Shown: positions 27,363 through 37,230 of the stretch, piece after piece
Layout: each line of letters starts with the position of its first letter
How positions within the stretch are numbered: the first letter of the stretch is position 1
NCBI RefSeq assembly: GCF_017908595.1
Contig: NZ_JAGKTL010000003.1
Coordinates: forward strand, 186,001 to 250,000
Direction of reading: 5' to 3'
DNA length: 64,000 bases
Origin: Rhodothermus bifroesti
GTDB taxonomy: Bacteria; Bacteroidota; Rhodothermia; Rhodothermales; Rhodothermaceae
Position numbers and translations under genes: made by a program
Notes under the pieces: model-generated
Databases searched by the model: none
Told to the model about the DNA's origin: nothing
Seen by the model: only the letters and a program-made list of their open reading frames with translations

Positions 27363-28195
27363 CCCTTACAATTGCAGGGAGCGATTCGGGTGGCGGAGCC
27401 GGCATTCAGGCCGACATTAAGGCCATGCAGGCGAACGGCGTGTTTGCCGCTTCGGTCATCACCGCCATCACGGCGCAAAACACCAAAGCCGTTACGGCGG
27501 CTTTTGAACTGCCATTGGACTTGATCGAAGCGCAGATCGATGCGGTGTGCGAGGATTTGCCCATTGCAGCTACCAAGACGGGCATGCTCTCTTCGGCTGC
27601 AATTATCGAGCTGGTGGCCAGCAAAGTGGAGGCCTGGCAACTACGCCCGCTCGTGGTCGACCCAGTGATGATTTCCAAAAGTGGTTATCCCCTTTTGCGA
27701 CCTGATGCAGTTGCCACGCTGCGCGAGCGTCTCCTGCCGCTAGCCACATTGGTCACGCCCAATGCTCACGAAGCTGCGCATTTGACTGGAGTAAAGATTC
27801 AGACCATAGAAGACCTTTATGAGGCCGCTCAGCGCCTAAAGGCTATGGGGCCTGAGGCCGTGCTGGTCAAGGGGGGCCACCTGGCGCAGATGGCTGAGGC
27901 GGTCGATGTACTCTACGATGGGCAGCGCTTTGAGGTTTTTCGGGCACCCCGCATCGATACGCCCCACACGCATGGGACCGGTTGCACCTATGCCTCGGCC
28001 ATTGCGGCCAACTTGGCCCGAGGATTTTCACTCCTAGAAGCTGTGCGTCGGGCCAAACAGTATGTGACTGAAGCCATCCGCCATGCCCTACCTTTGGGCA
28101 GCGGCCATGGCCCGACCCATCATTTTTATTTTCTGGAAGACTTTAACCGCTTTCCTATAGGTCCGGCAGAACCTGCTCCGCAGGGTCGCGTATAA
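27329..28195 (+). CDS. thiD: Hydroxymethylpyrimidine/phosphomethylpyrimidine kinase
   Basis: I chose the ATG at 27329 (288 residues, MQPQTRPLPPVALTIAGSDS) rather than the upstream ATG at 27305, as it puts the conserved AGSDSGGGAGIQADIKAMQA close to the N-terminus. Other family blocks are VVDPVMISKSGYPLL, TPNAHEAAHLTGV, GPEAVLVKGGHL and TPHTHGTGCTYASAIAANLA. The enzyme phosphorylates HMP twice to HMP-PP. It overlaps the 3' end of thiE in another frame and is last in the thiOSGED unit. The window has no thiC to make HMP de novo. Confidence 0.94.
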   Translation: MQPQTRPLPPVALTIAGSDSGGGAGIQADIKAMQANGVFAASVITAITAQNTKAVTAAFELPLDLIEAQIDAVCEDLPIAATKTGMLSSAAIIELVASKVEAWQLRPLVVDPVMISKSGYPLLRPDAVATLRERLLPLATLVTPNAHEAAHLTGVKIQTIEDLYEAAQRLKAMGPEAVLVKGGHLAQMAEAVDVLYDGQRFEVFRAPRIDTPHTHGTGCTYASAIAANLARGFSLLEAVRRAKQYVTEAIRHALPLGSGHGPTHHFYFLEDFNRFPIGPAEPAPQGRV

Positions 28196-28268
28196 CGCGA
28201 TGCATTTTCACAGGCGGCAGCTTGCCCGCGCAGGCATGCTGCGTGTATTTTAACCGCCCACAACCGGT

Positions 28269-28345
<77 letters not shown>

Positions 28346-28347
28346 GT

Positions 28348-28378
28348 AGCCCAGTCCAGTGGTGGACTGGGCTTTTTT
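28348..28378 (+). terminator. Terminator of the tRNA-Arg gene
   Basis: An 11-bp stem (28348-28358 with 28363-28373) has a 4-base loop, followed by a run of six T (28373-28378). It begins two bases after the CCA end of the tRNA. Confidence 0.93.
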
Positions 28379-28399
28379 GTTCAACCTTGCTTAAGCTCC

Positions 28400-29527
28400 A
28401 TGGTATCGCCAGCATTTTCACGTAGCCAAGCCGCTGCGTTATGGCGGCAGGCTCGTAAGGCGCATGCCCAAAGCCGATTTGCTGAAGCGGCACAGCATTA
28501 CCTGGCCGCTGCTCGGCTGCTACCAAAACATCCCGATAAGCAAGCTGCAGCCTACCTTGAGGCAGCGCATGCGCTTCGCCTGGTTGGGCGCTTTCGGCAA
28601 GCACTTCGCCTCTACGCACGTGTGCAGGCGCTAGCACGTAGGCTGGGCGATGCCTCGCTAGGCATGGATGCCCGTGTGGGCGAAGGGATGGCCCGAAGAG
28701 CCTTGGGCGACTTGCAAGAGGCCATCGGTTGCTTTCGCGAAGCACTGGCCTATTACCAAGCGCAAGGGGACACTGAAGGCTATGGCTATACGCTCTGGAG
28801 TTTAGGTGGGGCATTGCGCCTAAGCGGTGATTTTGAGGAAGCGCAGGATTGCTTGCTTGCAGCCCTAGAAATCTTCCAAGACGAGCAGCCCTCGACGGCC
28901 GAGGGGTACGTCCGCTGCGCACTGGGCGGTTTAAGCCGCATGCGAGGGGAATACGACGCCTCTTTGGCCTATTACCAGGCGGCCGAACGCATCCTCGAAG
29001 CATGCGACGATTTGTTTGGTCGTGCCTATGCGGCTTGTGGAATTGCGAATGCCTACCGCATGTTGGGCAAGACCGAAGCTGCCCATCACTACTTTGCGCA
29101 AGCCCAACAGCGCTACCAGCAGATCGGGGACCGGGTGAGCTATGCCTACACGCTTTGGGGTGAGGGAACGCTGTTGAAGATGACAGATGCTTTGGCGCAA
29201 GCCCGCGAGCGTTTCCGGCAAGCGCTACAGCTTTTTCGGGCTACAGGCGACGATCGGGGTATTGCCTATGCTTATTTGGGATTAGCTGAGCTGTTTCTTT
29301 TGGAAGGTCGTGCGCCCCAACGGGCACGACAGTACTTAGTGGCTGCACGCGATCGGACAGAGCAGCATGGGTACAGGTTTGAGCGGCTTCATGCTGAGCT
29401 GCTATTGCACCTTTCGGGTTTGGAACCCCGAGCAGATGGGCTTGAGGCCTTGCGCAATGCCTATCGTCGCTGCGGTTCGCATTGGCTTGAAACCACTGCT
29501 GGCACACTGCCCTTGAACATCCCCTAA
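28400..29527 (+). CDS. Tetratricopeptide repeat protein
   Basis: The 375-residue soluble protein is built of TPR-type helical repeats about 36-40 residues apart. Recognisable units include [100 protein letters not shown] and [20 protein letters not shown]. No signal peptide and no second domain are visible. It is probably a protein-protein interaction scaffold. Its stop codon overlaps that of the convergent glycerol kinase gene. Nothing in the context fixes the role. Confidence 0.85.
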   Translation: MVSPAFSRSQAAALWRQARKAHAQSRFAEAAQHYLAAARLLPKHPDKQAAAYLEAAHALRLVGRFRQALRLYARVQALARRLGDASLGMDARVGEGMARRALGDLQEAIGCFREALAYYQAQGDTEGYGYTLWSLGGALRLSGDFEEAQDCLLAALEIFQDEQPSTAEGYVRCALGGLSRMRGEYDASLAYYQAAERILEACDDLFGRAYAACGIANAYRMLGKTEAAHHYFAQAQQRYQQIGDRVSYAYTLWGEGTLLKMTDALAQARERFRQALQLFRATGDDRGIAYAYLGLAELFLLEGRAPQRARQYLVAARDRTEQHGYRFERLHAELLLHLSGLEPRADGLEALRNAYRRCGSHWLETTAGTLPLNIP

Positions 29528-31035
29528 ACAAGCCAGCCAAGTGCACGTTCTACGGCCCGTTTCCAATTTTGGTAGAGGTGCTCGCGTGTGGCAGCGTCCA
29601 TACGAGGCTCCCAACGCTGATCATAAGTGCATAAGGTGCGCAGGGTGTTCAGGTCGGGCCAAAAGCCAATGGCTAGTCCAGCCGCAAAGGCCGCTCCTAA
29701 GGCGGTGGCTTCGGCGAAGGCAGAGCGCAAGACAGGCAGGTTCAACACATCGGCCTGGAATTGCATGAGCAGTGCGTTGCGTACCATGCCGCCGTCTACT
29801 TTGAGCAACCGGGGAGCAAAGCCAGCATCTTGGGTCATTGCCTCTACTACGTCGCGTGTTTGATAGGCGGTAGCCTCAAGGGCAGCTCGGCAAAGGTGTT
29901 CTTTGCGGACGTAGCGGGTAAGCCCAATCACCAATCCACGGGCATCGCTGCGCCAATAGGGGGCAAAGAGGCCGGAAAATGCGGGTACCATGTAAACGCC
30001 TCCGCTGTCGGGCACGCGCTGGGCTAAGGCTTCAATTTCGGCTGCTTCCGTGAAAAAGCCCAGATTGTCCCGCAGCCATTGTACTAAGGCCCCGGCGATA
30101 GCGACGGACCCCTCCAGGGCATACGTGGCGGGTTGGTTGCCCAACTGGTAGGCTACTGTAGTCAGCAGGCCATGCCGAGAGGGCACGGGTTGCATTCCTG
30201 TGTGGAGCAGTAAAAAGCAGCCGGTGCCATAGGTATTTTTGAGTTCTCCGAGTTCAAAGCAGCCCTGCCCTATCAGTGCAGCTTGTTGATCTCCCAGGGC
30301 AGCGGTGAGCGGGACTTCTGCGCCTAGGGGGCCGTCTTTTCGCGTGAATCCCCAGGGCTCTGGTGCACTGGATGGGACAATGCGCGGCAGCATTGCTTGG
30401 GGGATATCCAAAGCGCGCAGAATGTCTTCGTCCCACGCCAGCGTATGCAGGTTCATCAGGAGGGTTCGGCTGGCGTTGGTCACGTCGGTTACATGCACGC
30501 CGCCTTGGGGACCACCGGTAAGATTCCAAATGAGCCAGCTTTCGATGGTGCCGCACAGCGCCTGGCCGTTTCGGGCAGCGCGTTCAAGTTCAGGAAGACG
30601 GTCGAGCAGCCAGCGTAGCTTAGGGCCAGAGAAGTAGGTGGAAAGGGGCAGGCCTGTCTGTGTGCGAAAGCGGTCTGTGCCGCCGTCGCGGGCTAGCTTC
30701 TGGCAGAGGGCATCGGTACGCGTGTCTTGCCAAACAATCGCGGGAGCGTAAGGCTGGCCGGTGCTTTGATCCCAAACGACGAGGGTTTCGCGCTGGTTAG
30801 CTATGCCAATGGCAGCGATTTCGCGGCCGTTTAAGGCAGCCTGCGAAAGGGCCGTACGGATGACCGATTGGGTGTTTTGCCAGATCTCCAGCGGGTCATG
30901 CTCTACCCAGCCTGGTTTTGGGTAGTGTTGCTTATGCTCTTGCTGGGCCAGGCTGACCAGCTGCGCTGCACGATCGAAAATCAAACAACGTGTGCTGGTG
31001 GTCCCTTGGTCAATCGCAAGGATATAGGAAGCCAT
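29524..31035 (-). CDS. glpK: Glycerol kinase
   Basis: The 503-residue FGGY kinase starts [20 protein letters not shown]. It has the GlpK hallmarks [58 protein letters not shown] and [20 protein letters not shown]. It phosphorylates glycerol to glycerol 3-phosphate. The gene starts 1 bp after the stop of a GntP-family permease on the same strand, so the two are coupled. There is no glpF or glpD in the window. Confidence 0.95.
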   Translation of the reverse strand: MASYILAIDQGTTSTRCLIFDRAAQLVSLAQQEHKQHYPKPGWVEHDPLEIWQNTQSVIRTALSQAALNGREIAAIGIANQRETLVVWDQSTGQPYAPAIVWQDTRTDALCQKLARDGGTDRFRTQTGLPLSTYFSGPKLRWLLDRLPELERAARNGQALCGTIESWLIWNLTGGPQGGVHVTDVTNASRTLLMNLHTLAWDEDILRALDIPQAMLPRIVPSSAPEPWGFTRKDGPLGAEVPLTAALGDQQAALIGQGCFELGELKNTYGTGCFLLLHTGMQPVPSRHGLLTTVAYQLGNQPATYALEGSVAIAGALVQWLRDNLGFFTEAAEIEALAQRVPDSGGVYMVPAFSGLFAPYWRSDARGLVIGLTRYVRKEHLCRAALEATAYQTRDVVEAMTQDAGFAPRLLKVDGGMVRNALLMQFQADVLNLPVLRSAFAEATALGAAFAAGLAIGFWPDLNTLRTLCTYDQRWEPRMDAATREHLYQNWKRAVERALGWLV

Positions 31036-31036
31036 A

Positions 31037-32350
31037 TTATAGGAGCACGTAATACAAGAGCGTGACTGTTAGGATGCCAGCAAGCCCCTGAAAAAGGGTA
31101 GCCAGCGAAAAGGTGCGCAAGGCTGTGGTCATGTTCATACCCGAAAACTGGGCAACCACCCAAAAATAACTGTCGTTGAGGTGCGAAACCACCATAGCCC
31201 CGGCACCCATGGCCAGTACGACCAAAACGCGGGCCAGCTCAGACGTTAGTCCCATTGCCGGCAGCAACGGGGCCATCAAAGCCGAAGTGGTAATGAGCGC
31301 GACGGTTGACGATCCCTGTGCACTTTTGAAGAGGGCAGCAATAAGAAACGGCATCCAAAGTCCTAGGGGATGTGCTGCCAAGGCAGCGCCGAGCTTGTCC
31401 CCTAAGCCTGTAGCCTGCAGCACATAACCTAGAGCTCCTCCAGCTCCAGTAATCAGGAGAATGCTCCCTGCTTGGGTGAGTCCGTCGGCAATCCAGCGCT
31501 GCTGCCGCATTTCGCCAGCGGGCGCTTTAAACATCAAGGCTAGGAGTACGCCTATAAGCAAGGCAATCACAGGGTGACCAGCAAAAACGAGCGTAGCGTG
31601 CACCCAGCTTTTGTTTGAAGGCGCTCCAAAAGCGAGCACAATCGATCGCAGTGCGATGAGTACCACGGGGAGTGCGATCGGAGTTAAGGCTTTTAAGGGC
31701 GATAAGGGCGTATCTGGCTCAGGCGCTGAGGGTCCCTCAGGCATTTCCGCTGAAAAACGCGTCGCATAGCAATGGGCCCACAGCAAACCCACGGCAGCTG
31801 CAGGGAGCGAGGTAAGTAACCCTAAGAGGAGCACCAAGCCTACGTCAGCCTCCAAGGTGGCAGCAGCTGCTAGGGGTCCTGGGGTAGGTGGGACAAAAAC
31901 GTGGGTTGCGTAGAGGCCGCTGGCCAGGGCCACAGCTAGTAACGGAATGCTATATGTTTGTGAGCGTAGTGCTCGAAGTAGTGGGGCCATAAGTACAAAG
32001 CCAGCGTCGCAAAAGACAGGAATAGCGATTGCCCAGCCGCCAAGCGATAAAGCCAAAGGGGTACGCGTTGGACCGAGCTTGCGCAGCAGGTAGTGGGCTA
32101 AAGCGCGTGCGCTGCCGCTGCGCTCGAGGGCAACGCCCAGCACAGCTCCTAAGGCAATGACCAATCCGATACTTTCCATGGTGCGGCCAAAGCCTGTAAT
32201 CAAATGCGTTACGAGTTCTGATGCTTTCAGGCCGCCAGCAAATCCTACAGCGAGGCTGCCAAGCAAGAGCGCTAGAAATGGGTGCACGCGGAAGCGCGCA
32301 ATGCTTACCACAAGAGCAGCAAAAAGTAGCCCCAAGGCCAGCCACAGCAT
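31037..32350 (-). CDS. GntP-family permease
   Basis: The 437-residue protein has about 12 membrane helices. The GntP-specific blocks are [40 protein letters not shown] and [20 protein letters not shown]. GntP members import gluconate, glycerate, fructuronate or serine with protons. The tight link to glpK suggests a three-carbon or sugar-acid substrate here, but the sequence does not settle it. Upstream (76 bp) lies a broken SorC-type regulator that may once have controlled the unit. Confidence 0.88.
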   Translation of the reverse strand: MLWLALGLLFAALVVSIARFRVHPFLALLLGSLAVGFAGGLKASELVTHLITGFGRTMESIGLVIALGAVLGVALERSGSARALAHYLLRKLGPTRTPLALSLGGWAIAIPVFCDAGFVLMAPLLRALRSQTYSIPLLAVALASGLYATHVFVPPTPGPLAAAATLEADVGLVLLLGLLTSLPAAAVGLLWAHCYATRFSAEMPEGPSAPEPDTPLSPLKALTPIALPVVLIALRSIVLAFGAPSNKSWVHATLVFAGHPVIALLIGVLLALMFKAPAGEMRQQRWIADGLTQAGSILLITGAGGALGYVLQATGLGDKLGAALAAHPLGLWMPFLIAALFKSAQGSSTVALITTSALMAPLLPAMGLTSELARVLVVLAMGAGAMVVSHLNDSYFWVVAQFSGMNMTTALRTFSLATLFQGLAGILTVTLLYYVLL

Positions 32351-32426
32351 GTCCGATAAGCCTTTGTTTTGCCCTTAAAGTAGGCAATCCCCCGAAGCAT
32401 TGCCACACAGCATAGGCTGCAGCAGC

Positions 32427-33086
32427 TTAGGGGAGCAGCTGCTGTGCTGTTTCGTGGTCCGTAATGAGCACCTTAACATAGCCGCCCCGTAGGGCGCCTC
32501 GGATAGCCTCGACTTTAGCGGTTCCACCTGCAATGCCCACTACGCGCGGGATGCGTTTAAGCTCTTCCAGCGTGATTCCGATAAGATGACGGTCCAGGGA
32601 AGTGTGTACGGGTCGCCCTTGGGCATCATAAAAGCGCATGGCAATGTCCCCCACGGCACCGGCTTGGACGAGTTCCTGGTAGAATTGCGCAAGCTGTTCA
32701 TCTTTTTGATAAAAGATCGGGTTGGTAGTTAGGGCTCCAATGCCTGTGTAGGCGATGGTCAGTTTGGGAAACAGCGCCAGTGCTGCCTGTACGTACCGGT
32801 CGGAGAGAAGAATTTCCTTGGCTTCTGGGCGTTGCACAATGCCTGGAGCAGGGAGGAGGGTGACCGATGCCTGGAGCAGCTGAGCTAGGCGTCGAGACAG
32901 ATCCGCTGCGTAGGCTTCCGCTTCTGGGGGGCCGATGCCGCCTAAGGTTTGCACGACGTGCACCCTGGGGATGGGAAGCGCCTGCAGCTGCTGTATCATT
33001 GCCTGTAGCGTCGTTCCCCAGGTAATCCCAATGATGTCACCTGGCTGGAGGGTACGGTGCAGGTATTCGGCTGCTGGCCCGAAGTG
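32427..33086 (-). pseudogene. Truncated SorC/DeoR-type sugar-binding transcriptional regulator
   Basis: The frame is open from 33086 down to the stop at 32427, but has no start codon before the internal ATG at 32999. In the translation, EYLHRTLQPGDIIGITWGTT is the typical beginning of the SorC effector domain, and the part after the ATG (VQTLGGIGPP, TSLDRHLIGITLEELKRIP, VVGIAGGTAKVEAIRGALRG) completes it. An in-frame TAG lies at 33087-33089 and the whole helix-turn-helix N-terminus is missing. Full proteins are about 320 residues; about 219 remain. It abuts an inverted LutB fragment, so the gene was cut by rearrangement rather than by a point mutation. It lies upstream of gntP-glpK. Confidence 0.8.
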
Positions 33087-33193
33087 CTACAGGACAACCC
33101 ATCACAGTGTACACAACGCACATCGGTCGCCCGCGCCTAGGGCAAGAGCTGCACGTCGTACTGGTTGATAACGGTCGAAGCCGTCGGTTAGGC
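33080..33193 (+). pseudogene. Fragment of lactate-utilisation Fe-S protein LutB
   Basis: The plus-strand frame reads RSATGQPITVYTTHIGRP and then [19 protein letters not shown]. The TGQ..T.YTT block and [11 protein letters not shown] are the middle part of LutB, just before its first ferredoxin-like cysteine cluster. The next residues do not continue into the expected CIRCGACL motif, so only about 38 residues of a roughly 470-residue protein remain. There is no start or frame on either side. It overlaps the truncated regulator head-on. Identification is from remembered family consensus. Confidence 0.6.
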
Positions 33194-33252
33194 CTGCCGC
33201 TGCAGTGCTGGCTTCGCGATGGCAGGGGTTTGGTCTTTGGGTGGCCGGCCCC

Positions 33253-33405
33253 TCAAAAACTGCCGATATTGAGCAGACCCTGGTACATGGCGTCCATGGC
33301 CCACGAAGGTTTACGGTAGTGCTCGCCAACGCATAGCAGTTGGGAATGCTCAAGACGCGCCTGAAGCTGGTCACGGATGGCCTTGTTCTCAGGCTGCGTA
33401 GGACG
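33253..33405 (-). pseudogene. Orphan C-terminal coding remnant
   Basis: This frame begins directly after the stop of the esterase gene (same frame) and ends with TGA at 33253-33255. It has 50 codons and no start. The sequence looks like real protein: [20 protein letters not shown], then [20 protein letters not shown] and NIGSF. I do not recognise the family. It lies between the esterase and the LutB fragment, so it is probably the tail of a third gene cut in the same rearrangement. Confidence 0.4.
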
Positions 33406-34494
33406 TCAGTCAGCCAGTTTCTTGCTTTGGAGCCAGGCGTAGAGATGGTCCGCTATTTCCACATTATTTAGATCAGACATAGGAAAATGCGTATTGCCTC
33501 GAATGCCAATAGCGGGGAGTTCAACCAAGGTGACATCACCCCCATGGCGATTTACCGCGTCTCTCCAAAGCCGCGCCAGCGCAAGGAAAGCCCGCCATTG
33601 ATCTTGGCCCGGGTACGCACTGGGTGTTTCAGGAATATTATCGCCGTAATAAACCAAAATGGGGATTGGGGTTAACTGCCGAAACTCTTCCAGAGGTGCT
33701 GTGGTGGGTGCGGCTAGTCCACCAGAAAAAGGTATCGGATCTGGGGTTTCTCCTTCTGGAAAGACGAAGCCGCTGGCAGGTTCAAAAGACACGATAGCGC
33801 GAACGTTGGGGTTTTTCATGGCTAGGCGCCATCCCAAACCACCGCTTTGGGAATGCGTAACTAGGATGCCTGGCCCGATGCGGTCAAACAGGGCCGAGAC
33901 GGCCTCGATAAGGACCTGAGGTTCATAGGGCCCTGTATTCGGCGTCATCTGGCGGAAGAACTGGTTGAGCGCTTCAGGGTCGCGTGAAAACTGCACGTTG
34001 GGGAAAAAGTCTGGCCAGATGCCGAGGCGGAAAATGCCAAACCAAAGTTGCTCGTCAGGGGTAGCCTCCAGCATTGTAGGTTGCGTGCTGCGTCCAGCGC
34101 GTCCCCGGCGAGGTTGATCGATCAAGTAGACTGCAAAACGCCGACGTAAAAACAAATTTTGAAAGCCTTCGCGCCCATCTGGTGTGGTTTCCCAGGTCTT
34201 TGCCGATTGTCCGTGCCCATGCCAGAAGACAAGCGGTAACTTTCGGGCACGAACCGGGATCTGATAAAACACATAGGCATGATCCCCGTGTAGCGTTTGT
34301 CCCTGAGGATCGGGGCCAGCCGGGTTGTAAGCCCCTTGCCGAATAGGATCAAAGGTGCCAGGGGCAGCGACAACAGTACCTCCTACAAAAAAGCTTCCCT
34401 GCTCCTGCACAACTAAGGGCTCAGCTTTCCGGTTCAAATCTTGTGTGCTGCAGGCACAAAAAAGCATAGCGATAAGGACAAGCTTCACCCGCAT
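33406..34494 (-). CDS. Lipoprotein alpha/beta hydrolase (esterase)
   Basis: The 362-residue protein has a lipoprotein signal (MRVKLVLIAMLFCAC, Cys15). The alpha/beta fold is marked by PLVFWHGHGQSAKTWETTPD (oxyanion-hole region), LIDQPRRGRAG and the nucleophile motif VTHSQSGGLGWR (Ser between Gln and His in an atypical elbow). A late histidine, in RGNTHFPMSDLNNVEIADHL, would complete the triad. The layout resembles the 'esterase 713'-type hydrolases. The natural substrate is unknown. A DUF4440 protein gene lies 2 bp upstream on the same strand, so they are likely co-transcribed. Confidence 0.85.
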   Translation of the reverse strand: MRVKLVLIAMLFCACSTQDLNRKAEPLVVQEQGSFFVGGTVVAAPGTFDPIRQGAYNPAGPDPQGQTLHGDHAYVFYQIPVRARKLPLVFWHGHGQSAKTWETTPDGREGFQNLFLRRRFAVYLIDQPRRGRAGRSTQPTMLEATPDEQLWFGIFRLGIWPDFFPNVQFSRDPEALNQFFRQMTPNTGPYEPQVLIEAVSALFDRIGPGILVTHSQSGGLGWRLAMKNPNVRAIVSFEPASGFVFPEGETPDPIPFSGGLAAPTTAPLEEFRQLTPIPILVYYGDNIPETPSAYPGQDQWRAFLALARLWRDAVNRHGGDVTLVELPAIGIRGNTHFPMSDLNNVEIADHLYAWLQSKKLAD

Positions 34495-34496
34495 GG

Positions 34497-34949
34497 CTAT
34501 TGGCCCAAAAGTCGCGTAAAGGTCAAAGCGCCTAACTTCCAGTTACCTTGTTCCTGCACATACACTTCGGCCACCATGAAGGGATTGGTAACTTCATTGC
34601 CTCCAACTACAGCATCTAAACGAATGCGGTTGAGTAGCAGTGCTGTTGTGGGAGACAAAAAGCGCACAGATACCTCAAAGATCTCGGCATGTTTGTAGTG
34701 AATACCGCCACCCCGAATAACCTCAAGCTCTTGATCTCTGGTTAACGTTCCCCCCATGTGCACAAAAACAGCCTGTGCATGAAAGAGCGCAGCGAGCGAG
34801 TCCACTTGACGCTCGGCCATCCATTCCCACTTCTTTTTCGAGAGGTTGATGAGTTCTTGCTCCAGAGTGCCTAACGGTTGGGCATAGCTATAGGGTGAGC
34901 TTAGGCAAACAACACAAAAAGCGAAAAGAGCTGCGCGTAAGGTTTTCAT
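34497..34949 (-). CDS. Exported SnoaL/NTF2-like protein (DUF4440)
   Basis: The 150-residue protein has signal peptide MKTLRAALFAFCVVCLSSPY, then a compact NTF2-like alpha+beta domain: NLSKKKWEWMAERQVDSLAA, LFHAQAVFVHMGGTLTRDQE and EVYVQEQGNWKLGALTFTRL. This is the DUF4440 pattern. Such proteins are small periplasmic binding or isomerase-like units, and the role is not predictable. It precedes the esterase by 2 bp, suggesting a two-gene unit. Confidence 0.82.
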   Translation of the reverse strand: MKTLRAALFAFCVVCLSSPYSYAQPLGTLEQELINLSKKKWEWMAERQVDSLAALFHAQAVFVHMGGTLTRDQELEVIRGGGIHYKHAEIFEVSVRFLSPTTALLLNRIRLDAVVGGNEVTNPFMVAEVYVQEQGNWKLGALTFTRLLGQ

Positions 34950-35691
34950 AGCCAGTCATTAACCTTTTGCCAAGCATTGCCAAAAGTTAAGGCCTAAGGA
35001 GGTCAACAAGGGTAGAAAGATTTTCTTAAATGCCTATAGAATTTTCCAAACCTTGGCGTGTCTAGGCCTAAAGCTAGGCTTAGGCGCAACCGTGATCCTT
35101 AGCGCAGGATAGTGCAGATCGCATGGATCACCAAAGCGGTTTGGCAGGGGGGTAGTTACTTAGGGCTAGCTTTTCGCTGTTAGCATTTTGGGGCTGAAGC
35201 GCGCATCTTGAAGATGGCTAGCGTGCCGACAGGGTTCTGGATAACGTGCCCGAGCAGGCGGCGTCGGAGAAATGACGCCGCGTATAAAGGGCTTCTCCAA
35301 ACGAGAGAGAAATGGTTTGCTTTGGGATGGCCGCTCATTGGGGCATTGCTATTGGGGGTTGGTAAAAGACACAGCAGGCCTTCCGGTAGCAGACCAAGGC
35401 ACTTGGCAGGATTGGCCCAAGCTAGCGGCTGATTGCGCTTCGTTTGGGGATGAGCGTTTCAAACAGGCTAAAATGGTTCATAGGGAGGCTGTACCACTTT
35501 GGGTAGGGTCTGTTGGCTTGTAGACTGCAGACCATACGGCTCGCCACCTGGAGGGCTTGCACCGAAAAGGATGATGGTCCTATTATTAAGACCAGCAATC
35601 GGAAGCGCTTTTGCACAAGACTTTCAAGTGCACTGCGTTGCTGGCACTTTGTAGTTCTCTGTAAACCTAAACGTATTTGCTGTACGCCACA
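34950..35691. other. 742-bp region without an intact gene
   Basis: The region separates the divergent esterase unit and abgT. A plus-strand frame at 35272-35523 (ending AKMVHREAVPLWVGSVGL) has protein-like stretches such as LPVADQGTWQDWPKLAADCA but no recognised family or SD. A perfect 8-bp hairpin lies at 35258-35281 with no T-run. The stretch GAGGCTGTACCACTTTGGG around 35478-35497 looks like an insertion-sequence end, but I find no partner end. The region is probably decayed DNA plus a promoter for abgT. Confidence 0.4.
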
Positions 35692-37212
35692 ATGAATCGT
35701 AAATCGACGCGTTCTGGGGGGTGGTTGGCCTGGATCGAACGTAGCGGCAATGCCCTGCCTGACCCTGTGAGCCTTTTCTTTATCCTCATTGGCTTGGTGA
35801 TGGTCATCTCGGCCTTGCTGGCCACTATGGGTGTAGAAGCCACACACCCAGGCACAGGCGAGACGATTCGGGTGCAAAACCTTTTCTCTGCAGAACTTAT
35901 CCGCCGGCTTCTTATGGAAATGCCCCGCACGTTTGCAGGCTTTCCGCCCCTTGGACTTGTACTGGTTGTGATGCTGGGCATTGGCGTAGCGGATAAAACC
36001 GGACTGATTGCAGCCGCGTTGCGCGGGATGCTCCGGCGCGTGCCGCCCAAGCTGCTTTCGGCAGCTGTGGTGTTCGTGGGCATTATGTCTTCGCTGGCTG
36101 TCGATGCTGGCTATGTGGTCGTTATTCCTTTGGGTGCTTTTGTTTTCTGGGCTGCGGGGCGCCATCCGCTGGCCGGGCTGGCTGCTGCTTTTGCTGGGGT
36201 TTCGGGTGCTTTTTCGGCCAATTTGCTTTTAACGTCTTTAGATCCGCTGCTGGCCGGCTTTACGCAATCGGCTGCCCAGCTTATCGATCCAAACTACATT
36301 GTACGTGAAACGGCCAACTACTACGTCATTGTGGCCCTTACTCCCTTGCTTACGCTCGTGGGCATGGCTGTAACCGAATGGATTGTGGAACCGCGCTTGG
36401 GACCTTACCAAGGCCAAGCCGATGTGGCTGACCTGCCCGCGGAGTTTAGTCCCGAAGAGCGACGGGGTTTGCGCTGGGCTGGGCTTGCGCTTTTGGGTGT
36501 GCTTGGACTCATTGGCTTTTTGGTGCTGCCTCCGGGGGCGCCGCTTCGGGGCGAGGATGGGTCGCTGGCGCCGTTTTATGGTAGCATTGTAGCCATTATG
36601 TTCCTGTTTTTTCTGATTCCGGGCTTAGCCTATGGTATTGCCACTGGACGTATCAAGAGCGATCGTGATGCGGTACGCATGTCTTCGGAGGCAATGTCGG
36701 ATATGGCGCTGTACATCGTGCTCGCCTTTGCTGCAGCGCACTTTATCGCCGCCTTTAACTGGTCCAACCTAGGGGCCATTCTGGCGATCAAAGGTGCTGA
36801 GCTGCTCAAAAGTTTGGGCTTAAGCGATGTGCCCCTCTTGGTGGGCATTATTTTGGTTTCGGCCACAATCAACCTCTTTATCGGTAGCGCAAGCGCTAAG
36901 TGGGCACTGCTGGCGCCAATCTTTGTGCCCATGTTTATGCTCTTGGGTTTTTCGCCGGAACTGGTGCAGATGGCGTATCGGGTAGGCGATTCGGCTACGA
37001 ACATCATCACCCCGCTTTTGCCCTACTTCCCACTGATTCTCACGTTTGCACTGCGCTATGACCGCTCGGCTGGTATCGGCACGCTCATCGCGCTGATGCT
37101 GCCGTATGCGCTGTCCTTTCTTTTGGCTATGACGCTTATGCTCATCCTTTGGATTCTTTTGGGCTTGCCGTTGGGGCCAGATATTCCTTTGCGCTATGAG
37201 GTCATTCGCTAA
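35692..37212 (+). CDS. AbgT-family transporter
   Basis: I use the ATG at 35692 (506 residues), five codons inside a longer frame. The protein has about 12 membrane segments and the AbgT blocks GNALPDPVSLFFILIGLVMV, MSSLAVDAGYVVVIPLGAFV, SANLLLTSLDPLLAGFTQSA and, near the end, YRVGDSATNIITPLLPYFPL. AbgT imports p-aminobenzoyl-glutamate in E. coli; several members instead export sulfonamides or take up related peptides. It lies 18 bp before a signal-peptide S9 peptidase, suggesting a peptide or amino-acyl use. Confidence 0.9.
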   Translation: MNRKSTRSGGWLAWIERSGNALPDPVSLFFILIGLVMVISALLATMGVEATHPGTGETIRVQNLFSAELIRRLLMEMPRTFAGFPPLGLVLVVMLGIGVADKTGLIAAALRGMLRRVPPKLLSAAVVFVGIMSSLAVDAGYVVVIPLGAFVFWAAGRHPLAGLAAAFAGVSGAFSANLLLTSLDPLLAGFTQSAAQLIDPNYIVRETANYYVIVALTPLLTLVGMAVTEWIVEPRLGPYQGQADVADLPAEFSPEERRGLRWAGLALLGVLGLIGFLVLPPGAPLRGEDGSLAPFYGSIVAIMFLFFLIPGLAYGIATGRIKSDRDAVRMSSEAMSDMALYIVLAFAAAHFIAAFNWSNLGAILAIKGAELLKSLGLSDVPLLVGIILVSATINLFIGSASAKWALLAPIFVPMFMLLGFSPELVQMAYRVGDSATNIITPLLPYFPLILTFALRYDRSAGIGTLIALMLPYALSFLLAMTLMLILWILLGLPLGPDIPLRYEVIR

Positions 37213-37230
37213 AACCTGGAGGATGTCACC

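Noticed and set aside
35258-35281. 8-bp hairpin as terminator
   Set aside because: No T-run on either strand and no gene end nearby.
35422-36165. 247-codon minus-strand frame over abgT
   Set aside because: Mostly antisense to the AbgT gene; histidine/arginine-rich shadow composition.
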